Below, piece after piece: positions 16,331 to 25,769 of a stretch of DNA of 49,280 bases (position 1 is its first letter; each line of letters begins with the position of its first letter). The position numbers and the translations under genes are program-made. The notes under the pieces were generated by a model. That model was not told where the DNA came from. It saw only the letters and a program-made list of their open reading frames with translations, and made no database searches. Source of the DNA: Shimia sediminis. Its GTDB lineage: Bacteria; Pseudomonadota; Alphaproteobacteria; Rhodobacterales; Rhodobacteraceae. The stretch covers positions 1-49,280 of the forward strand of contig NZ_RYZK01000017.1 of assembly GCF_003990645.1 (NCBI RefSeq). Reading direction: 5' to 3'.

Positions 16331-16575
16331 GCTGGTCTGTTACACTTGCGTTGTTGTGGATGCTGGCGGCCAATCTGCGGGCGATGTTCCCGAGCAAGGA
16401 CAACCTGTGGAAGTTTGCCTATGGCATGATTGCCCTCGGCGTGCCGATCCTGGTGTTTGTCTGGTACGAGCACGGCGTCTGGCTGGCGTTGGTGTTCTTC
16501 TTGGCGGCGATGTGGATCATGCGCTGGCCGGTGATTTACCTGTGGAAATGGATCAAGGGGCGGTTTGCTCGCTGA
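16327..16575 (+). CDS. DUF2484 membrane protein, copy 2
   Basis: An 82-residue paralogue of the preceding gene: SVTLALLWMLAANLRAMFP, VPILVFVWYEHGVWLALVFFLAAMWIMRWPVIYLWKW. The predicted arrangement of three membrane segments is the same. The ATG at 16327 overlaps the previous stop (ATGA). Function unknown; the position just before murB suggests a role tied to envelope growth, which is only inference. Confidence 0.75.
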   Translation: MSWSVTLALLWMLAANLRAMFPSKDNLWKFAYGMIALGVPILVFVWYEHGVWLALVFFLAAMWIMRWPVIYLWKWIKGRFAR

Positions 16576-16632
16576 GTGCTTGCCTTCGCAGGCGGTGTGG
16601 CGCAAAACGCGCGGGATCAAAGGAGCCGTTTC

Positions 16633-17571
16633 ATGACCCAATTGCCCCTAGTGCGCGGGAAGCTGACGCCGGACCGAGAGTTGGCGGACCTGACGTGGTT
16701 GCGCGTGGGCGGGCCGGCGGATTGGTTCTTTCAGCCTGCAGATGTCGAGGATCTGGCGGCGTTTCTTAAGGGGCTGGACCCGGAGGTGGCGGTGTTCCCG
16801 ATGGGCGTGGGGTCGAACCTGATCGTGCGGGATGGTGGCTTGCGCGCGGCGGTGATCCGGATGGGGCGCGGGTTCAACGGCATCGAGGTTGAAGGCAACC
16901 GGGTCACGGCGGGGGTTGCGGCGCTGGACGCGCATGTGGCGAAGAAATCCGCCGAGGCGGGCGTGGACCTGACCTTTTTGCGCACCATTCCCGGTGCCAT
17001 TGGCGGGGCCGTGCGGATGAATGCCGGGTGCTACGGCGCGTATGTGGCGGATGTCTTTGTCAGCGCGCGCGCCGTGACACGGCAGGGCGAGATCGTGACG
17101 TTGACGGCGGAGGATCTGAACTTTCAGTACCGCCAGACCGATCTGCCCGAGGGCTGGGTGATTTTTGAGGCCACGTTCGAGGCCCCGAGCGGCGACCCGC
17201 AAGAGTTGGCGGACCGGATGGAGGCGCAGCTGGCCAAGCGCGACGCGACCCAGCCGACCAAGGATCGCACGGCGGGCAGCACGTTCCGCAACCCGGCCGG
17301 TTTCTCGTCGACGGGGCAGGCGGATGACGTGCATGACCTGAAAGCGTGGAAGCTGATTGACGACGCGGGCATGCGTGGCGCACGGGTTGGCGGCGCGCAG
17401 ATGAGCGAGAAGCATTCGAACTTTATGATCAACACCGGGGGGGCGACGGCAGCGGACCTTGAAAATCTCGGTGAGGAAGTGCGAAAAAAGGTTTTCCAAA
17501 ACAGCGGAATAGAGCTAGTATGGGAAATCAAGCGCATCGGTGATCCGGATGGGTCACGGCGCGCAGAATAA
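16633..17571 (+). CDS. murB: UDP-N-acetylenolpyruvoylglucosamine reductase (MurB)
   Basis: MurB reduces UDP-GlcNAc-enolpyruvate to UDP-MurNAc with NADPH and FAD. The 312 residues include [12 protein letters not shown], the FAD-binding [34 protein letters not shown], the catalytic-serine region TAGSTFRNP, and EKHSNFMIN with the catalytic glutamate. It belongs to the shorter type without the YXXF insertion of E. coli MurB. The start is ATG 16633, preceded by AAAGGAG; an upstream GTG at 16576 is unlikely. Confidence 0.96.
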   Translation: MTQLPLVRGKLTPDRELADLTWLRVGGPADWFFQPADVEDLAAFLKGLDPEVAVFPMGVGSNLIVRDGGLRAAVIRMGRGFNGIEVEGNRVTAGVAALDAHVAKKSAEAGVDLTFLRTIPGAIGGAVRMNAGCYGAYVADVFVSARAVTRQGEIVTLTAEDLNFQYRQTDLPEGWVIFEATFEAPSGDPQELADRMEAQLAKRDATQPTKDRTAGSTFRNPAGFSSTGQADDVHDLKAWKLIDDAGMRGARVGGAQMSEKHSNFMINTGGATAADLENLGEEVRKKVFQNSGIELVWEIKRIGDPDGSRRAE

Positions 17572-17653
17572 GTCACGGCCCACAGGCAATAACGGGTCGG
17601 ACGCAGAATAAAACAGGACCGCAAAAGGTCCGGATATTTGAGGCACAGTGGGT
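17572..17653 (+). other. Short spacer with a small hairpin between murB and ddl
   Basis: The 82-bp gap contains a small stem GGACC-GCAAAA-GGTCC near 17619-17634, without a T-run. It is one of the few real gaps in the murB-ftsA stretch and could hold an internal promoter, but I see no convincing boxes. Confidence 0.3.
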
Positions 17654-18568
17654 ATGTCGAGCAGGACAAGCCCCAAAGTGGCGGTATTGATGGGTGGACC
17701 CTCGGCGGAGCGCGAGGTGTCGCTTACGTCAGGGCGTGAATGCGCAACCGCGCTGCGGGACGCAGGGTACAACGTGGTTGAGGTCGACGCGGGCCTCGAT
17801 CTGGTTGCGCGCCTGAATGAGATCAAGCCGGACGTTTGTTTCAACGCGCTCCACGGTCGCTGGGGTGAAGACGGCTGTGTGCAGGGCATGCTGGAGTGGC
17901 TGGGCATTCCCTATACCCATTCGGGCGTATTGGCCTCGGCGCTGGCGATGGACAAGCAGCGGTCCAAGGATGTGTTCCGCGCCGCCGGGTTGCCCGTGGT
18001 CGAGAGCCTTCTTGCGCCGCGCGACGAGGTGAAGGCGCGTCATGTGATGCCGCCTCCTTATGTGGCCAAGCCCAACAACGAAGGCTCATCCGTCGGGATT
18101 TACATCGTGCATGAGGCGGCCAATGGACCGCCGCAACTGTCCGATGACATGCCGGACACGGTGATGGTCGAGACCTATGCGCCGGGGCGCGAGATGACGA
18201 CCACGGTGATGGGCGACAGGGCGTTGGGGGTGACGGATATCATCACCGACGGCTGGTATGACTATGACGCCAAGTACAAAGAGGGCGGATCACGCCATGT
18301 GATCCCCGCCGATATCCCCCAAGAGATCACCGACGCCTGTCTGGACTATGCGGCGCGCGCGCATCGGGCGCTGGGGTGCCGGGGTGTCAGCCGCACCGAT
18401 TTTCGCTGGGACGAGGCGCGCGGGCTGGAGGGGTTGATCCTGTTGGAGACCAACACGCAGCCCGGCATGACGCCGACCTCGCTGGCGCCGGAACAGGCGG
18501 CGCATCTGGGGATGTCCTTTGCCGAGTTCTGTGCATGGATGGTGGAGGACGCCTCGTGCAACAGGTAG
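17654..18568 (+). CDS. ddl: D-alanine--D-alanine ligase (Ddl)
   Basis: Ddl joins two D-alanines with ATP for the end of the peptidoglycan stem. The 304-residue ATP-grasp protein has [19 protein letters not shown] at the N-terminus, [46 protein letters not shown] (ATP-grasp lid), [13 protein letters not shown] and [16 protein letters not shown] (metal-binding Glu/Asn). The ATG at 17654 is preferred over a GTG six bases upstream. The gene overlaps ftsQ by 13 bases. Confidence 0.96.
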   Translation: MSSRTSPKVAVLMGGPSAEREVSLTSGRECATALRDAGYNVVEVDAGLDLVARLNEIKPDVCFNALHGRWGEDGCVQGMLEWLGIPYTHSGVLASALAMDKQRSKDVFRAAGLPVVESLLAPRDEVKARHVMPPPYVAKPNNEGSSVGIYIVHEAANGPPQLSDDMPDTVMVETYAPGREMTTTVMGDRALGVTDIITDGWYDYDAKYKEGGSRHVIPADIPQEITDACLDYAARAHRALGCRGVSRTDFRWDEARGLEGLILLETNTQPGMTPTSLAPEQAAHLGMSFAEFCAWMVEDASCNR

Positions 18569-19431
18569 CGGCAAGATGTGATCCGGCCCCGTCAAAGTGG
18601 GCGTGGCGCTATCAGCGGCTGATGCTGACGCCGCTGTTCCGGCTGTTCCTGCGGGTGTTCCTGCCGTTTCTCATTGTCTTTGCCATGGCCGGTCTGTGGC
18701 TTGCCGATCAGGACCGCCGTGACCGGCTGGTGATGATCGTGAACGACGTCAAGACCAGCGTGGTCACGCGGCCCGAGTTCATGGTCAACGTCATGGCCAT
18801 TGATGGCGCGAGCATCGGCATTGCCGAGGATATTCGCGAGATCGTGCCGATTGATTTCCCGGTAAGCTCGTTTGATCTGGATCTCGGCCAGATTCAGGAC
18901 CGGATTGCCGAGTTGCCTGCGGTGGCGACCGTGACCGTGCGGGTGCGCCCCGGCGGCATCATGCAGGTGACCGTGGCCGAGCGTGATCCGGTGATCCTGT
19001 GGCGCACGCGCGAGGGGTTGGATCTGGTGGACGAGCAGGGATTTGTCGTGGCGCAGGCTCGCACCCGTCAACTGCACGCGGACATGCCGTTGATGGCGGG
19101 CGCGGGGGCCGAGAACCACGTCGCCGAGGCGCTGGAGATCTACGCTGCCGCCGGCCCGCTGACGCAGCGCATGCGCGGCGTGGTGCGCGTGGGCGAGCGG
19201 CGCTGGGACGTGGTGCTGGACCGGGGGCAACGCATCCTGCTGCCCGAGGTGGGCGCGGTACAGGCGTTGGAGCGGGTGATTGCCCTGAGCCAGGCACAGG
19301 ACATGTTGGCACGCGATATCGTGACGGTGGACATGCGGTTGGCAGACCGCCCGACGATCCGCATTTCAGAGCGCGCCGTGGAAGAGTGGTGGCGTATTCG
19401 CCAGATTGAGGTTGGAAAGACAGAAGAATGA
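18556..19431 (+). CDS. ftsQ: Cell division protein FtsQ
   Basis: FtsQ is a bitopic divisome protein bridging early and late division proteins. The 291 residues have a short basic cytoplasmic part, one membrane segment (about 28-50, [20 protein letters not shown]), a POTRA domain (about 75-145, including [16 protein letters not shown] and the [23 protein letters not shown] beta domain) and a C-terminal periplasmic part. The GTG start at 18556 is chosen because GGAGG lies six bases upstream and the following residues run directly into the membrane segment; it overlaps ddl by 13 bases. The stop overlaps ftsA (ATGA). Confidence 0.92.
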   Translation: MQQVAARCDPAPSKWAWRYQRLMLTPLFRLFLRVFLPFLIVFAMAGLWLADQDRRDRLVMIVNDVKTSVVTRPEFMVNVMAIDGASIGIAEDIREIVPIDFPVSSFDLDLGQIQDRIAELPAVATVTVRVRPGGIMQVTVAERDPVILWRTREGLDLVDEQGFVVAQARTRQLHADMPLMAGAGAENHVAEALEIYAAAGPLTQRMRGVVRVGERRWDVVLDRGQRILLPEVGAVQALERVIALSQAQDMLARDIVTVDMRLADRPTIRISERAVEEWWRIRQIEVGKTEE

Positions 19432-20762
19432 TCGAGCTATATGAATTCCAGCGCGCCATGCGGAACATGAGAAAAGCAGCCATGCAGCGCGGTGTTGTGG
19501 CCGTGCTGGACGTGGGCAGTTCCAAGATCGCCTGCCTTGTGCTGCGCTTTGACGGCTCGGACCGGCTGGCCGAGGTCGAGGGCATTGGCCCGATGGCCGG
19601 TCAGAGCGGGTTCCGGGTGATTGGCGCCGCCACCACGCGGTCGCGCGGTGTGAAGTTCGGCGAGATCGACGCCATGCAGGAAACCGAGCGCGCCATTCGT
19701 ACCGCCCTGCAGGCGGCGCAAAAGATGGCGAACATTCGTGTCGATCACGTGATCGCCTGTTTCTCAGGCGCGGAACCGCGCTCATATGGATTGGCGGGGC
19801 AGATCGACCTGGAAGGGCATATTGTCACCGAACAAGAGGTGGCGCGGGCGTTGTCGGCCTGTGACGTGCCGGACTTTGGCATGGGACGCGAAGTGCTGCA
19901 TGCGCAGCCGGTGAACTTTGCCCTCGACAATCGGTCTGGGCTGTCGGATCCGCGCGGTCAGATGGGGCAACAGCTGGCGACGGACATGCATATGCTGACG
20001 GTGGATGAGACGGCTGTGCAGAACCTGGCGCAATGTGTGAAGCGCTGTGATCTGGAACTGGCGGGGATCGCCTCGTCGGCCTATGTGGCGGGTCTCTCGG
20101 CGATGGTTGAGGATGAACAGGAGCTGGGTGCTGCCTGTATCGACATGGGCGGCGGCTCGACCAGCCTGTCGATTTTCATGAAAAAGCACATGATCTATGC
20201 CGATGCGGTGCGTATGGGCGGAGACCACGTGACCAGCGACATTTCCATGGGGTTGCAGGTGCCTGCCGCAACGGCAGAGCGGATCAAGACGTTTTACGGC
20301 GGGGTGCATGCCACGGGCATGGACGACCGCGAGATGATCGAGCTGGAAGGCGACACGGGCGACTGGGAACACGACCGGCGCACAGTGAGCAGGGCAGAGC
20401 TGATCGGCATCATGCGGCCTCGGGTCGAGGAAATTCTGGAAGAGGTGCGGGTGCGACTGGATGCGGCGGGGTTCGAATACCTGCCGAGCCAGCAGATCGT
20501 GCTGACCGGCGGTGGCAGCCAGATTCCGGGGCTGGATGGCCTGGCCTCGAAGATCCTGGGCCAGCAGGTGCGGCTGGGACGTCCGATGCGCGTGCATGGT
20601 CTGCCGCAGGCGGCGACGGGGCCAAGCTTTGCCAGTGCCGTGGGCATGTGCCTCTTTGCCACCCATCCACAGGACGAGTGGTGGGACTTTGACCTGCCGG
20701 TCGAGCGCTATCCGGCACGGTCGCTGCGCAGGGCGGTGAAGTGGTTCAAGGAGAACTGGTAA
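19428..20762 (+). CDS. ftsA: Cell division protein FtsA
   Basis: FtsA is the actin-like protein that anchors FtsZ to the membrane. The 444 residues show the phosphate-1 motif AVLDVGSSKIACLV, CFSGAEPRSYG, the phosphate-2 motif ACIDMGGGSTSLSIF, GGDHVTSDISMGL and the adenosine motif VLTGGGSQIPGLDGLA. The C-terminus RRAVKWFKENW is the amphipathic membrane-targeting helix. It has a slightly longer N-terminus than E. coli FtsA, which is common in alphaproteobacteria. The usual order ftsQ-ftsA-ftsZ is broken here by the gene at 20856. Confidence 0.97.
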   Translation: MIELYEFQRAMRNMRKAAMQRGVVAVLDVGSSKIACLVLRFDGSDRLAEVEGIGPMAGQSGFRVIGAATTRSRGVKFGEIDAMQETERAIRTALQAAQKMANIRVDHVIACFSGAEPRSYGLAGQIDLEGHIVTEQEVARALSACDVPDFGMGREVLHAQPVNFALDNRSGLSDPRGQMGQQLATDMHMLTVDETAVQNLAQCVKRCDLELAGIASSAYVAGLSAMVEDEQELGAACIDMGGGSTSLSIFMKKHMIYADAVRMGGDHVTSDISMGLQVPAATAERIKTFYGGVHATGMDDREMIELEGDTGDWEHDRRTVSRAELIGIMRPRVEEILEEVRVRLDAAGFEYLPSQQIVLTGGGSQIPGLDGLASKILGQQVRLGRPMRVHGLPQAATGPSFASAVGMCLFATHPQDEWWDFDLPVERYPARSLRRAVKWFKENW

Positions 20763-20855
20763 GCACGGCCCAACCGACCCGAAACTGATGTTCAATGTTG
20801 GTTGGAAGTCACCTCTAACCTCGTGTAGGGTGCTCAAAAATTAAGGAAGTTCGCC

Positions 20856-21545
20856 ATGGGCCTGACCAGATTTCTCAACAAGTTGATCGCACCAACCGGC
20901 AAAGTCATCGTGCTGAAAAAACACATGGAGATGGTGTATCAGCACGACTATCAGGGCGGCTACGAGCAGTACCGAGATGTCCAGATTGCGGCCAACAAAG
21001 AGAAGTTGGGGAATCTCTGGGCGGACGAGAAGACATTGTCGCGTGTTGTCGACGATTTGAAGGCCCGTGGATTGGGTGCCACCGGAATATGCCATGGTGC
21101 GCGCAATGGCTATGAGGTGGAGTTTTTCAGGACTGCCTTGAAAGCAGAGGTTATCGGGACCGATATCTCCGAGACCGCAACGCAGTTTGATCACATGATT
21201 GTTTGGGATTTCCACAAGGAAAATCCGGACTGGGCCAATAAGTTCGATTTCGTCTACACCAACTCGCTGGATCAGGCGATGGAGCCTGATCGCGCGCTGC
21301 GCTCTTGGGCGAAACAGCTGCAACCGAATGGCCGTATCTACATTGAGCACACGCTCGCGCATTCTGCTGCGGGCGCCGGAGAGATGGATCCATTTGGCGC
21401 ACACCCCATGGTAATGCCCTATTTGTTCTTCAAATGGGGGCGGGGGGCCTATGAATTGGACGACATTCTGGAACTTGAGTCCAAGGCGAACAAAGACATT
21501 AAAGTTTGGTTGTTTGTTCTCAAACCCTCGGGCGACGCCGAATAG
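20856..21545 (+). CDS. Class I methyltransferase-like protein inserted between ftsA and ftsZ
   Basis: A 229-residue protein. The middle part resembles an AdoMet-dependent methyltransferase: GATGICHGARNGYEVEFF (motif I region), AEVIGTDISETA (acidic end of strand 2), FDFVYTNSLDQAMEPDRALRSWAKQLQPNGRIYIEHT (motifs IV-V). The canonical GxGxG reads ICHGARNG, so cofactor binding is not certain. The N-terminal ~70 residues are unassigned. The ATG follows AAGGAAG. Its GC content is visibly lower than that of ftsA and ftsZ, and the gene is not part of the usual dcw set, so it was probably acquired. Substrate unknown. Confidence 0.6.
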   Translation: MGLTRFLNKLIAPTGKVIVLKKHMEMVYQHDYQGGYEQYRDVQIAANKEKLGNLWADEKTLSRVVDDLKARGLGATGICHGARNGYEVEFFRTALKAEVIGTDISETATQFDHMIVWDFHKENPDWANKFDFVYTNSLDQAMEPDRALRSWAKQLQPNGRIYIEHTLAHSAAGAGEMDPFGAHPMVMPYLFFKWGRGAYELDDILELESKANKDIKVWLFVLKPSGDAE

Positions 21546-21909
21546 GCAATTTCAGGCGGTTTAGATTGATTTGGGGGTGACGCCGCAGGCGCAATCCCCT
21601 AAAGTTATCCACAGCCGCCGAACACAGGCGGGCCAGGTGGGCCGGGCAGTGGTCTCTGGACATGAAAATCGAATCCCTCACATGCAATGCCTGTGGGGTT
21701 TCTGTCGTTGTGGTGGTGTCCGGCCATGTGGCCCCCAATATCTGTGGTGATGGGCGAAATGCTGCGAATTGTGGCGTAAATATGGCCACATATCGTTGCC
21801 ACATGTGCTTTTTTTCGTGACGATTCCAATGGCCTGCGGTAATACTGGGGGTAATTGGCAGTAAATGCGCCCGCATAAGTGGGCCGAAAATAACAGACAG
21901 GCGGATATT
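21546..21909 (+). promoter_or_regulatory. Long ftsZ leader with repeated GTGGC motifs
   Basis: This 364-bp gap holds no convincing gene. Four copies of a GTGGC core lie within 80 bp: ATGTGGCC (21725-21732) and TTGTGGCG (21769-21776) forward, TGGCCACA (21783-21790) and GCCACAT (21798-21804) reversed. They could be operator sites for a regulator of ftsZ. A perfect DnaA box lies at 21605-21613. No sigma-70 boxes are clear. Confidence 0.45.
21605..21613 (+). promoter_or_regulatory. Perfect DnaA box upstream of ftsZ
   Basis: TTATCCACA matches the DnaA-box consensus at all nine positions, 297 bases before the ftsZ start. I saw no other perfect copy while reading the window. In Caulobacter, DnaA is known to promote transcription of ftsZ, so a similar role here is plausible. 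There is no cluster of boxes or AT-rich region, so this is not an origin. Confidence 0.55.
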
Positions 21910-23523
21910 ATGACTCTGAATCTGACGGTGCCCGAGCAGGCTGATCTGAAGCCCCGTATCTCGGTTTTTGGTGTTGGTGGTGCCGGTGGCAACGCTGTGA
22001 ACAACATGATCGACAAAGAGCTGGAAGGCGTTGACTTTGTCGTGGCGAACACGGATGCGCAGGCGCTGCAGCAAAGCAACTCGAAGAGCCGCATTCAGCT
22101 GGGTGTGAAAGTCACCGAAGGTCTGGGTGCAGGCGCGCGGGCCACTGTCGGCGCAGCCGCCGCCGAAGAAAGTATCGAACAGATCGTCGACCAGCTGGCG
22201 GGCGCGCATATGTGCTTTATCACCGCTGGCATGGGCGGCGGCACCGGAACCGGTGCTGCACCGATCATCGCCCAGGCCGCGCGCGAGCTGGGTGTGCTGA
22301 CCGTGGGTGTTGTCACCAAGCCTTTCCAGTTTGAAGGCGCCAAGCGGATGCGTCAGGCCGAAGAGGGCGTCGAAGCCCTGCAAAAGGTCGTTGACACGCT
22401 GATCATCATTCCCAACCAGAACCTGTTCCGTCTGGCCACCGAAAAGACCACCTTTACCGAGGCGTTCAGCCTCGCGGATGACGTGCTGTACCAGGGTGTC
22501 AAAGGCGTCACGGACCTGATGGTGCGCCCCGGCCTGATCAACCTCGACTTTGCCGACGTGCGCGCCGTGATGGACGAGATGGGCAAGGCGATGATGGGCA
22601 CCGGCGAAGCAACCGGTGAAGATCGCGCCATTCAGGCGGCGGAAAAGGCGATTGCCAACCCGCTGTTGGACGAAATCAGCTTGCGGGGCGCCAAGGGTGT
22701 TCTGATCAACATCACCGGCGGTCACGATCTGACCCTGTTCGAACTGGACGAAGCCGCCAACCGCATTCGCGAAGAGGTGGACCCGGACGCAAACATCATC
22801 GTCGGCTCGACGCTGGACGAAGGTATCGAAGGCGGCATGCGTGTCTCGGTGGTTGCCACCGGCATTGATGCCGCAGACGTTCAGGTCGACATTCCGGTAC
22901 GCCGCCCGATGCGCGCGCCGCTGGAAACCCACGTGCTGAAAGAGCCGGTCGAAGAGGTTGCAGCCACAGAGGTTGTCGCCGAGGTCGAAGAAACCCCAGC
23001 TGTGGCCGAGGTCCAAACCCAGGAACCAATGCTGTTTGGTGAGTTGGACGCCGAGCGCGCCGCCGCCGAGGACCAGATGGAAGACATCTTTGACGAGCCG
23101 CACATGGCCGCTCAGGATGATCTGCCGCCGCCTGCTTATCAGCCCAGAGTTGCGCCTTTCCCGGCCCAGACCGAGCTGTATGAAGAGGATGAGGTGGAAA
23201 GCTATGTGGCCCCCAAGCCTGCACCGCTTGGCACCCCGTCTCCGGAAGTTCTGCAGCGTCTGAAAACCGCTGCGGGCAAGGCGCCTTCGGCACCTCAGCG
23301 TCCCGAAATGGTGGAAGAGCCACGGGCAGACGAAAAGCGCGGTGGATTTGGTCTGAACTCGTTGATTGGTCGGATGACCGGCCACGGTGAAGCGCCACGC
23401 CCTGCGGCACAGCCGCAAATGCGTCAGCAACCTGCGGTACAATCGGCCCAACTGCAGCCTGAAATGGACGAAGAACAGGATCGTATCGAGATCCCGGCCT
23501 TCCTGCGTCGCCAGGCAAACTGA
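21910..23523 (+). CDS. ftsZ: Cell division protein FtsZ
   Basis: FtsZ is the tubulin-like GTPase forming the Z-ring. The 537 residues comprise the GTPase domain ([14 protein letters not shown] at 20-33; tubulin signature GGGTGTG at 109-115; [18 protein letters not shown] with the catalytic aspartate loop), the C-terminal domain to about residue 320, then a long acidic, proline/glutamate-rich linker of ~200 residues and the conserved end EIPAFLRRQ, which binds FtsA. The long linker is normal for alphaproteobacteria. The ATG at 21910 is chosen over an in-frame ATG at 21865 because [10 protein letters not shown] is the family N-terminus. Confidence 0.97.
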   Translation: MTLNLTVPEQADLKPRISVFGVGGAGGNAVNNMIDKELEGVDFVVANTDAQALQQSNSKSRIQLGVKVTEGLGAGARATVGAAAAEESIEQIVDQLAGAHMCFITAGMGGGTGTGAAPIIAQAARELGVLTVGVVTKPFQFEGAKRMRQAEEGVEALQKVVDTLIIIPNQNLFRLATEKTTFTEAFSLADDVLYQGVKGVTDLMVRPGLINLDFADVRAVMDEMGKAMMGTGEATGEDRAIQAAEKAIANPLLDEISLRGAKGVLINITGGHDLTLFELDEAANRIREEVDPDANIIVGSTLDEGIEGGMRVSVVATGIDAADVQVDIPVRRPMRAPLETHVLKEPVEEVAATEVVAEVEETPAVAEVQTQEPMLFGELDAERAAAEDQMEDIFDEPHMAAQDDLPPPAYQPRVAPFPAQTELYEEDEVESYVAPKPAPLGTPSPEVLQRLKTAAGKAPSAPQRPEMVEEPRADEKRGGFGLNSLIGRMTGHGEAPRPAAQPQMRQQPAVQSAQLQPEMDEEQDRIEIPAFLRRQAN

Positions 23524-23535
23524 TTTATGTAAGAA

Positions 23536-23553
23536 CTGTAACATATGTTACAG
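23536..23553. promoter_or_regulatory. 18-bp perfect palindrome after ftsZ
   Basis: CTGTAACATATGTTACAG is a perfect palindrome with no loop, starting 13 bases after the ftsZ stop and ending just before the terminator stem. It could be an operator for a dimeric regulator or an extra mRNA-end hairpin. No regulator can be named. Confidence 0.4.
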
Positions 23554-23554
23554 A

Positions 23555-23589
23555 AAAAGGGCCGCCCGCGAGGCGGCCTTTTTTGTTTT
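23555..23589 (+). terminator. Rho-independent terminator of ftsZ
   Basis: The stem GGCCGCC (23560-23566), a CGCGA loop and GGCGGCC (23572-23578) are followed directly by TTTTTTGTTTT, with A-rich sequence on the 5' side. This is the clearest intrinsic terminator in the window. It separates ftsZ from lpxC, which therefore should have its own promoter between about 23590 and 23745. Confidence 0.88.
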
Positions 23590-23745
23590 AATTCAGTGGG
23601 TTAGGCGTGTTTTGGCAGGGTTTTGCCTATCTGTGTCCTGCATGTTTCATGCGGTTGTAATGTTTGAGTTGAGATGCGGGAGGCAGTGTTTTACCTCCAT
23701 GGTGCGGCGAGGCATGGGGACCCGCCGCGTCAGTTGGGGAACAAC

Positions 23746-24666
23746 GTGCAGAATACGGTAAAACAATCTGTTCATTTCACGGGCGTGGGCCTGCACTCCG
23801 GCGCGCCGGTACGCATGACCATTCAGCCTGCCTCGGCTGATTATGGCATCTGGTTCCGTCGGACTGATATTCTGATTGGTGATGCGATGATCCCGGCACG
23901 CTGGGACGCCGTGGAACAGACCGCCTTGTGCACCCGTATCGTGAACGCCGCGGGCGTGTCCCTGTCGACCATCGAGCATATCATGGCCGCTTTGGCCGGC
24001 ACCGGCGTGCACAATGCGCTGATCGAGATTGACGGTCCCGAAGTGCCGATCCTTGATGGCAGCGCGGCCGAGTTTGTGCGGGCCATCCTGGAAGCCGGGC
24101 TGGTGGCGCAGCATGCCAAGGTGCGCGCGCTTCAGATCCTTAAGCCGATCACGGTGCGTCGCGGCGAGGCGCAGGCCACGCTGACCCCTGCTGATGGGTT
24201 GCAGATTGATTTCCACATCAACTTTGAAGATGAAGCCATCGGCGTGCAGGACAAGTCGCTTGCCATGTCGAACGGCACCTTTGTACGCGAGCTGTGTGAC
24301 AGCCGCACCTTCTGCCGCAAGGCGGATGTGGATGCGATGCACGCCAATGGGCTGGCCTTGGGTGGATCGCTTGAAAACGCCGTTGTTGTTGATGGCGAAG
24401 AGGTTCTGAGCCCCGGCGGCTTGCGCCACGACGACGAGGCGGTACGCCACAAGATGCTGGATGCGCTGGGGGATCTTTATCTGGCAGGCGCGCCGATTCT
24501 GGGCCGGTATACCGGCATTCGCGCGGGCCATGCCCTGACCAATGAGTTGCTCTGCGCGCTGTTCGCGACACCGGGCGCGTTTCGGGTTGTGGAATGTGAT
24601 GCGGTCACCGCCGCACGCCTGCCCGGCGTAGGGGTGCATCTGGCGGAAATGCCTGCGGTCGCCTGA
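23746..24666 (+). CDS. lpxC: UDP-3-O-acyl-N-acetylglucosamine deacetylase (LpxC)
   Basis: LpxC is the zinc hydrolase that commits UDP-3-O-acyl-GlcNAc to lipid A synthesis. The 306 residues contain FTGVGLHSG (11-19), TIEHIMAAL with zinc ligand His78, the HxxxD zinc ligands H235 and D239 in RHKMLDALGDL, and catalytic H262 in AGHALTNEL. The start chosen is GTG 23746, giving the family N-terminus (VQNTVKQSV) and usual length; an in-frame ATG at 23674 would add 24 residues without similarity. Followed by its own terminator. Confidence 0.95.
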   Translation: MQNTVKQSVHFTGVGLHSGAPVRMTIQPASADYGIWFRRTDILIGDAMIPARWDAVEQTALCTRIVNAAGVSLSTIEHIMAALAGTGVHNALIEIDGPEVPILDGSAAEFVRAILEAGLVAQHAKVRALQILKPITVRRGEAQATLTPADGLQIDFHINFEDEAIGVQDKSLAMSNGTFVRELCDSRTFCRKADVDAMHANGLALGGSLENAVVVDGEEVLSPGGLRHDDEAVRHKMLDALGDLYLAGAPILGRYTGIRAGHALTNELLCALFATPGAFRVVECDAVTAARLPGVGVHLAEMPAVA

Positions 24667-24705
24667 TCCCGTCCAGACCCTTGAAACACGGTGACATTCC
24701 TATTG

Positions 24706-24732
24706 ACCGCGCGGAAATTTCCGGGCGGTTTT
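24706..24732 (+). terminator. Rho-independent terminator of lpxC
   Basis: A near-perfect stem, ACCGC-G-CGGAAATTTCCG-G-GCGGT, is followed by TTTT (24729-24732), about 40 bases after the lpxC stop. The rest of the 221-bp gap before bamD shows nothing else I can identify, though a bamD promoter is expected there. Confidence 0.75.
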
Positions 24733-24887
24733 GCTGTTCTGGCCCGAACAAAACTGGGCAAGGCAGGAATATGCCCGGCAAGATGAACGAAAACCGACCA
24801 AAGGCGTTTTGCACCGCAATTTTCTGTGCTAACAGCTTGGGAAAGGACCGTGGATAGCGGCCCGAAGGGAATAAGAGGTTGTGCAGC

Positions 24888-25745
24888 ATGTCAGCAGGCA
24901 TCGGTTCGCGTGGCAAAATTCTTGGTGCAGTTATGGCCGTGGCAATTGTGGCTGCCTGCGGCAACTCGACCTCGGAAAAGGTACGCCGTGGCGAGATCCC
25001 GATGGAGAACTTCACCGCTGAGCAGATCTATGAGCGGGGCGAGTACGAGCTGAACCGCAACAAGGGTGAGGATGCGGCGTTCTTCTTTTCGGAAATCGAG
25101 CGGCTTTATCCCTATTCCGAGATCACCAAACGCGCGCTGATCATGCAGGCCTTCTCGTTCCACAAGGCGGCGATGTATGAAGAAAGCCGTGCGGCCGCGC
25201 AGCGTTACATTGATTTCTACCCGGCAGATGACGATGCGGCCTATGCCCAGTATCTGCTGGCGCTGAGCTATTACGACCAGATCGACGATGTGGGGCGCGA
25301 CCAGGGGCTGACGTTCCAGGCGCTGCAGGAATTGCGCAAGGTGATCGAGGTTTATCCCAAGAGCGACTATGCCAAGTCTGCGAAGCTGAAGTTCGACCTG
25401 GCCTTTGACCACCTCGCGTCCAAGGAGATGGAAGTTGGCCGCTACTATCTGCGTCGGGATCACTTTGGCGCGGCGATCAAGCGCTTCCGTGTTGTGGTCG
25501 AGGATTTCCAGACAACCACCCACACGCCCGAAGCGTTGCACCGTCTGGTCGAGGCTTACCTGTCGTTGGGGCTGGTTGCCGAAGCCCAGACCGCTGGGGC
25601 GATTCTGGGGCACAATTTCCGGTCATCGGAATGGTATGAAGACAGCTATGGTCTGCTGACCAGCAAGGGGCTGTATCCCAAGGAAGAGGGCGACAATTGG
25701 CTGAGCGACATCTATCGCCAGACCATCGAAGGCGCGTGGCTCTAG
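24888..25745 (+). CDS. bamD: Outer membrane assembly lipoprotein BamD
   Basis: BamD is the TPR lipoprotein partner of BamA in outer-membrane protein insertion. The 285 residues begin with a lipoprotein signal (ILGAVMAVAIVAAC, lipidated Cys24) and continue with five TPR-like repeats, including IYERGEYELNRNKGEDAAFFFSEIERLYPYSE, AQRYIDFYPADDDAAYAQYLLALSYYDQIDD, RKVIEVYPKSDYAKSAK and AIKRFRVVVEDFQTTTHTPEALHRLVEAYLSLG. The start is ATG 24888; a TTG three codons upstream is less likely. It sits 24 bases before recN, so the two are probably co-transcribed. Confidence 0.94.
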   Translation: MSAGIGSRGKILGAVMAVAIVAACGNSTSEKVRRGEIPMENFTAEQIYERGEYELNRNKGEDAAFFFSEIERLYPYSEITKRALIMQAFSFHKAAMYEESRAAAQRYIDFYPADDDAAYAQYLLALSYYDQIDDVGRDQGLTFQALQELRKVIEVYPKSDYAKSAKLKFDLAFDHLASKEMEVGRYYLRRDHFGAAIKRFRVVVEDFQTTTHTPEALHRLVEAYLSLGLVAEAQTAGAILGHNFRSSEWYEDSYGLLTSKGLYPKEEGDNWLSDIYRQTIEGAWL

Positions 25746-25769
25746 GCCGAGGGAGGTCACGAGGCACGC

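Noticed and set aside
21605-21613. Replication origin near the DnaA box
   Set aside because: A single box with no cluster, no AT-rich unwinding element and no dnaA, parAB or hemE gene nearby.
21520-23544. 674-codon open frame antisense to ftsZ, longer than ftsZ itself
   Set aside because: It is a mirror of ftsZ codon bias in GC-rich DNA; it has no ribosome binding site and no recognisable domain, while the plus strand is unmistakably FtsZ.
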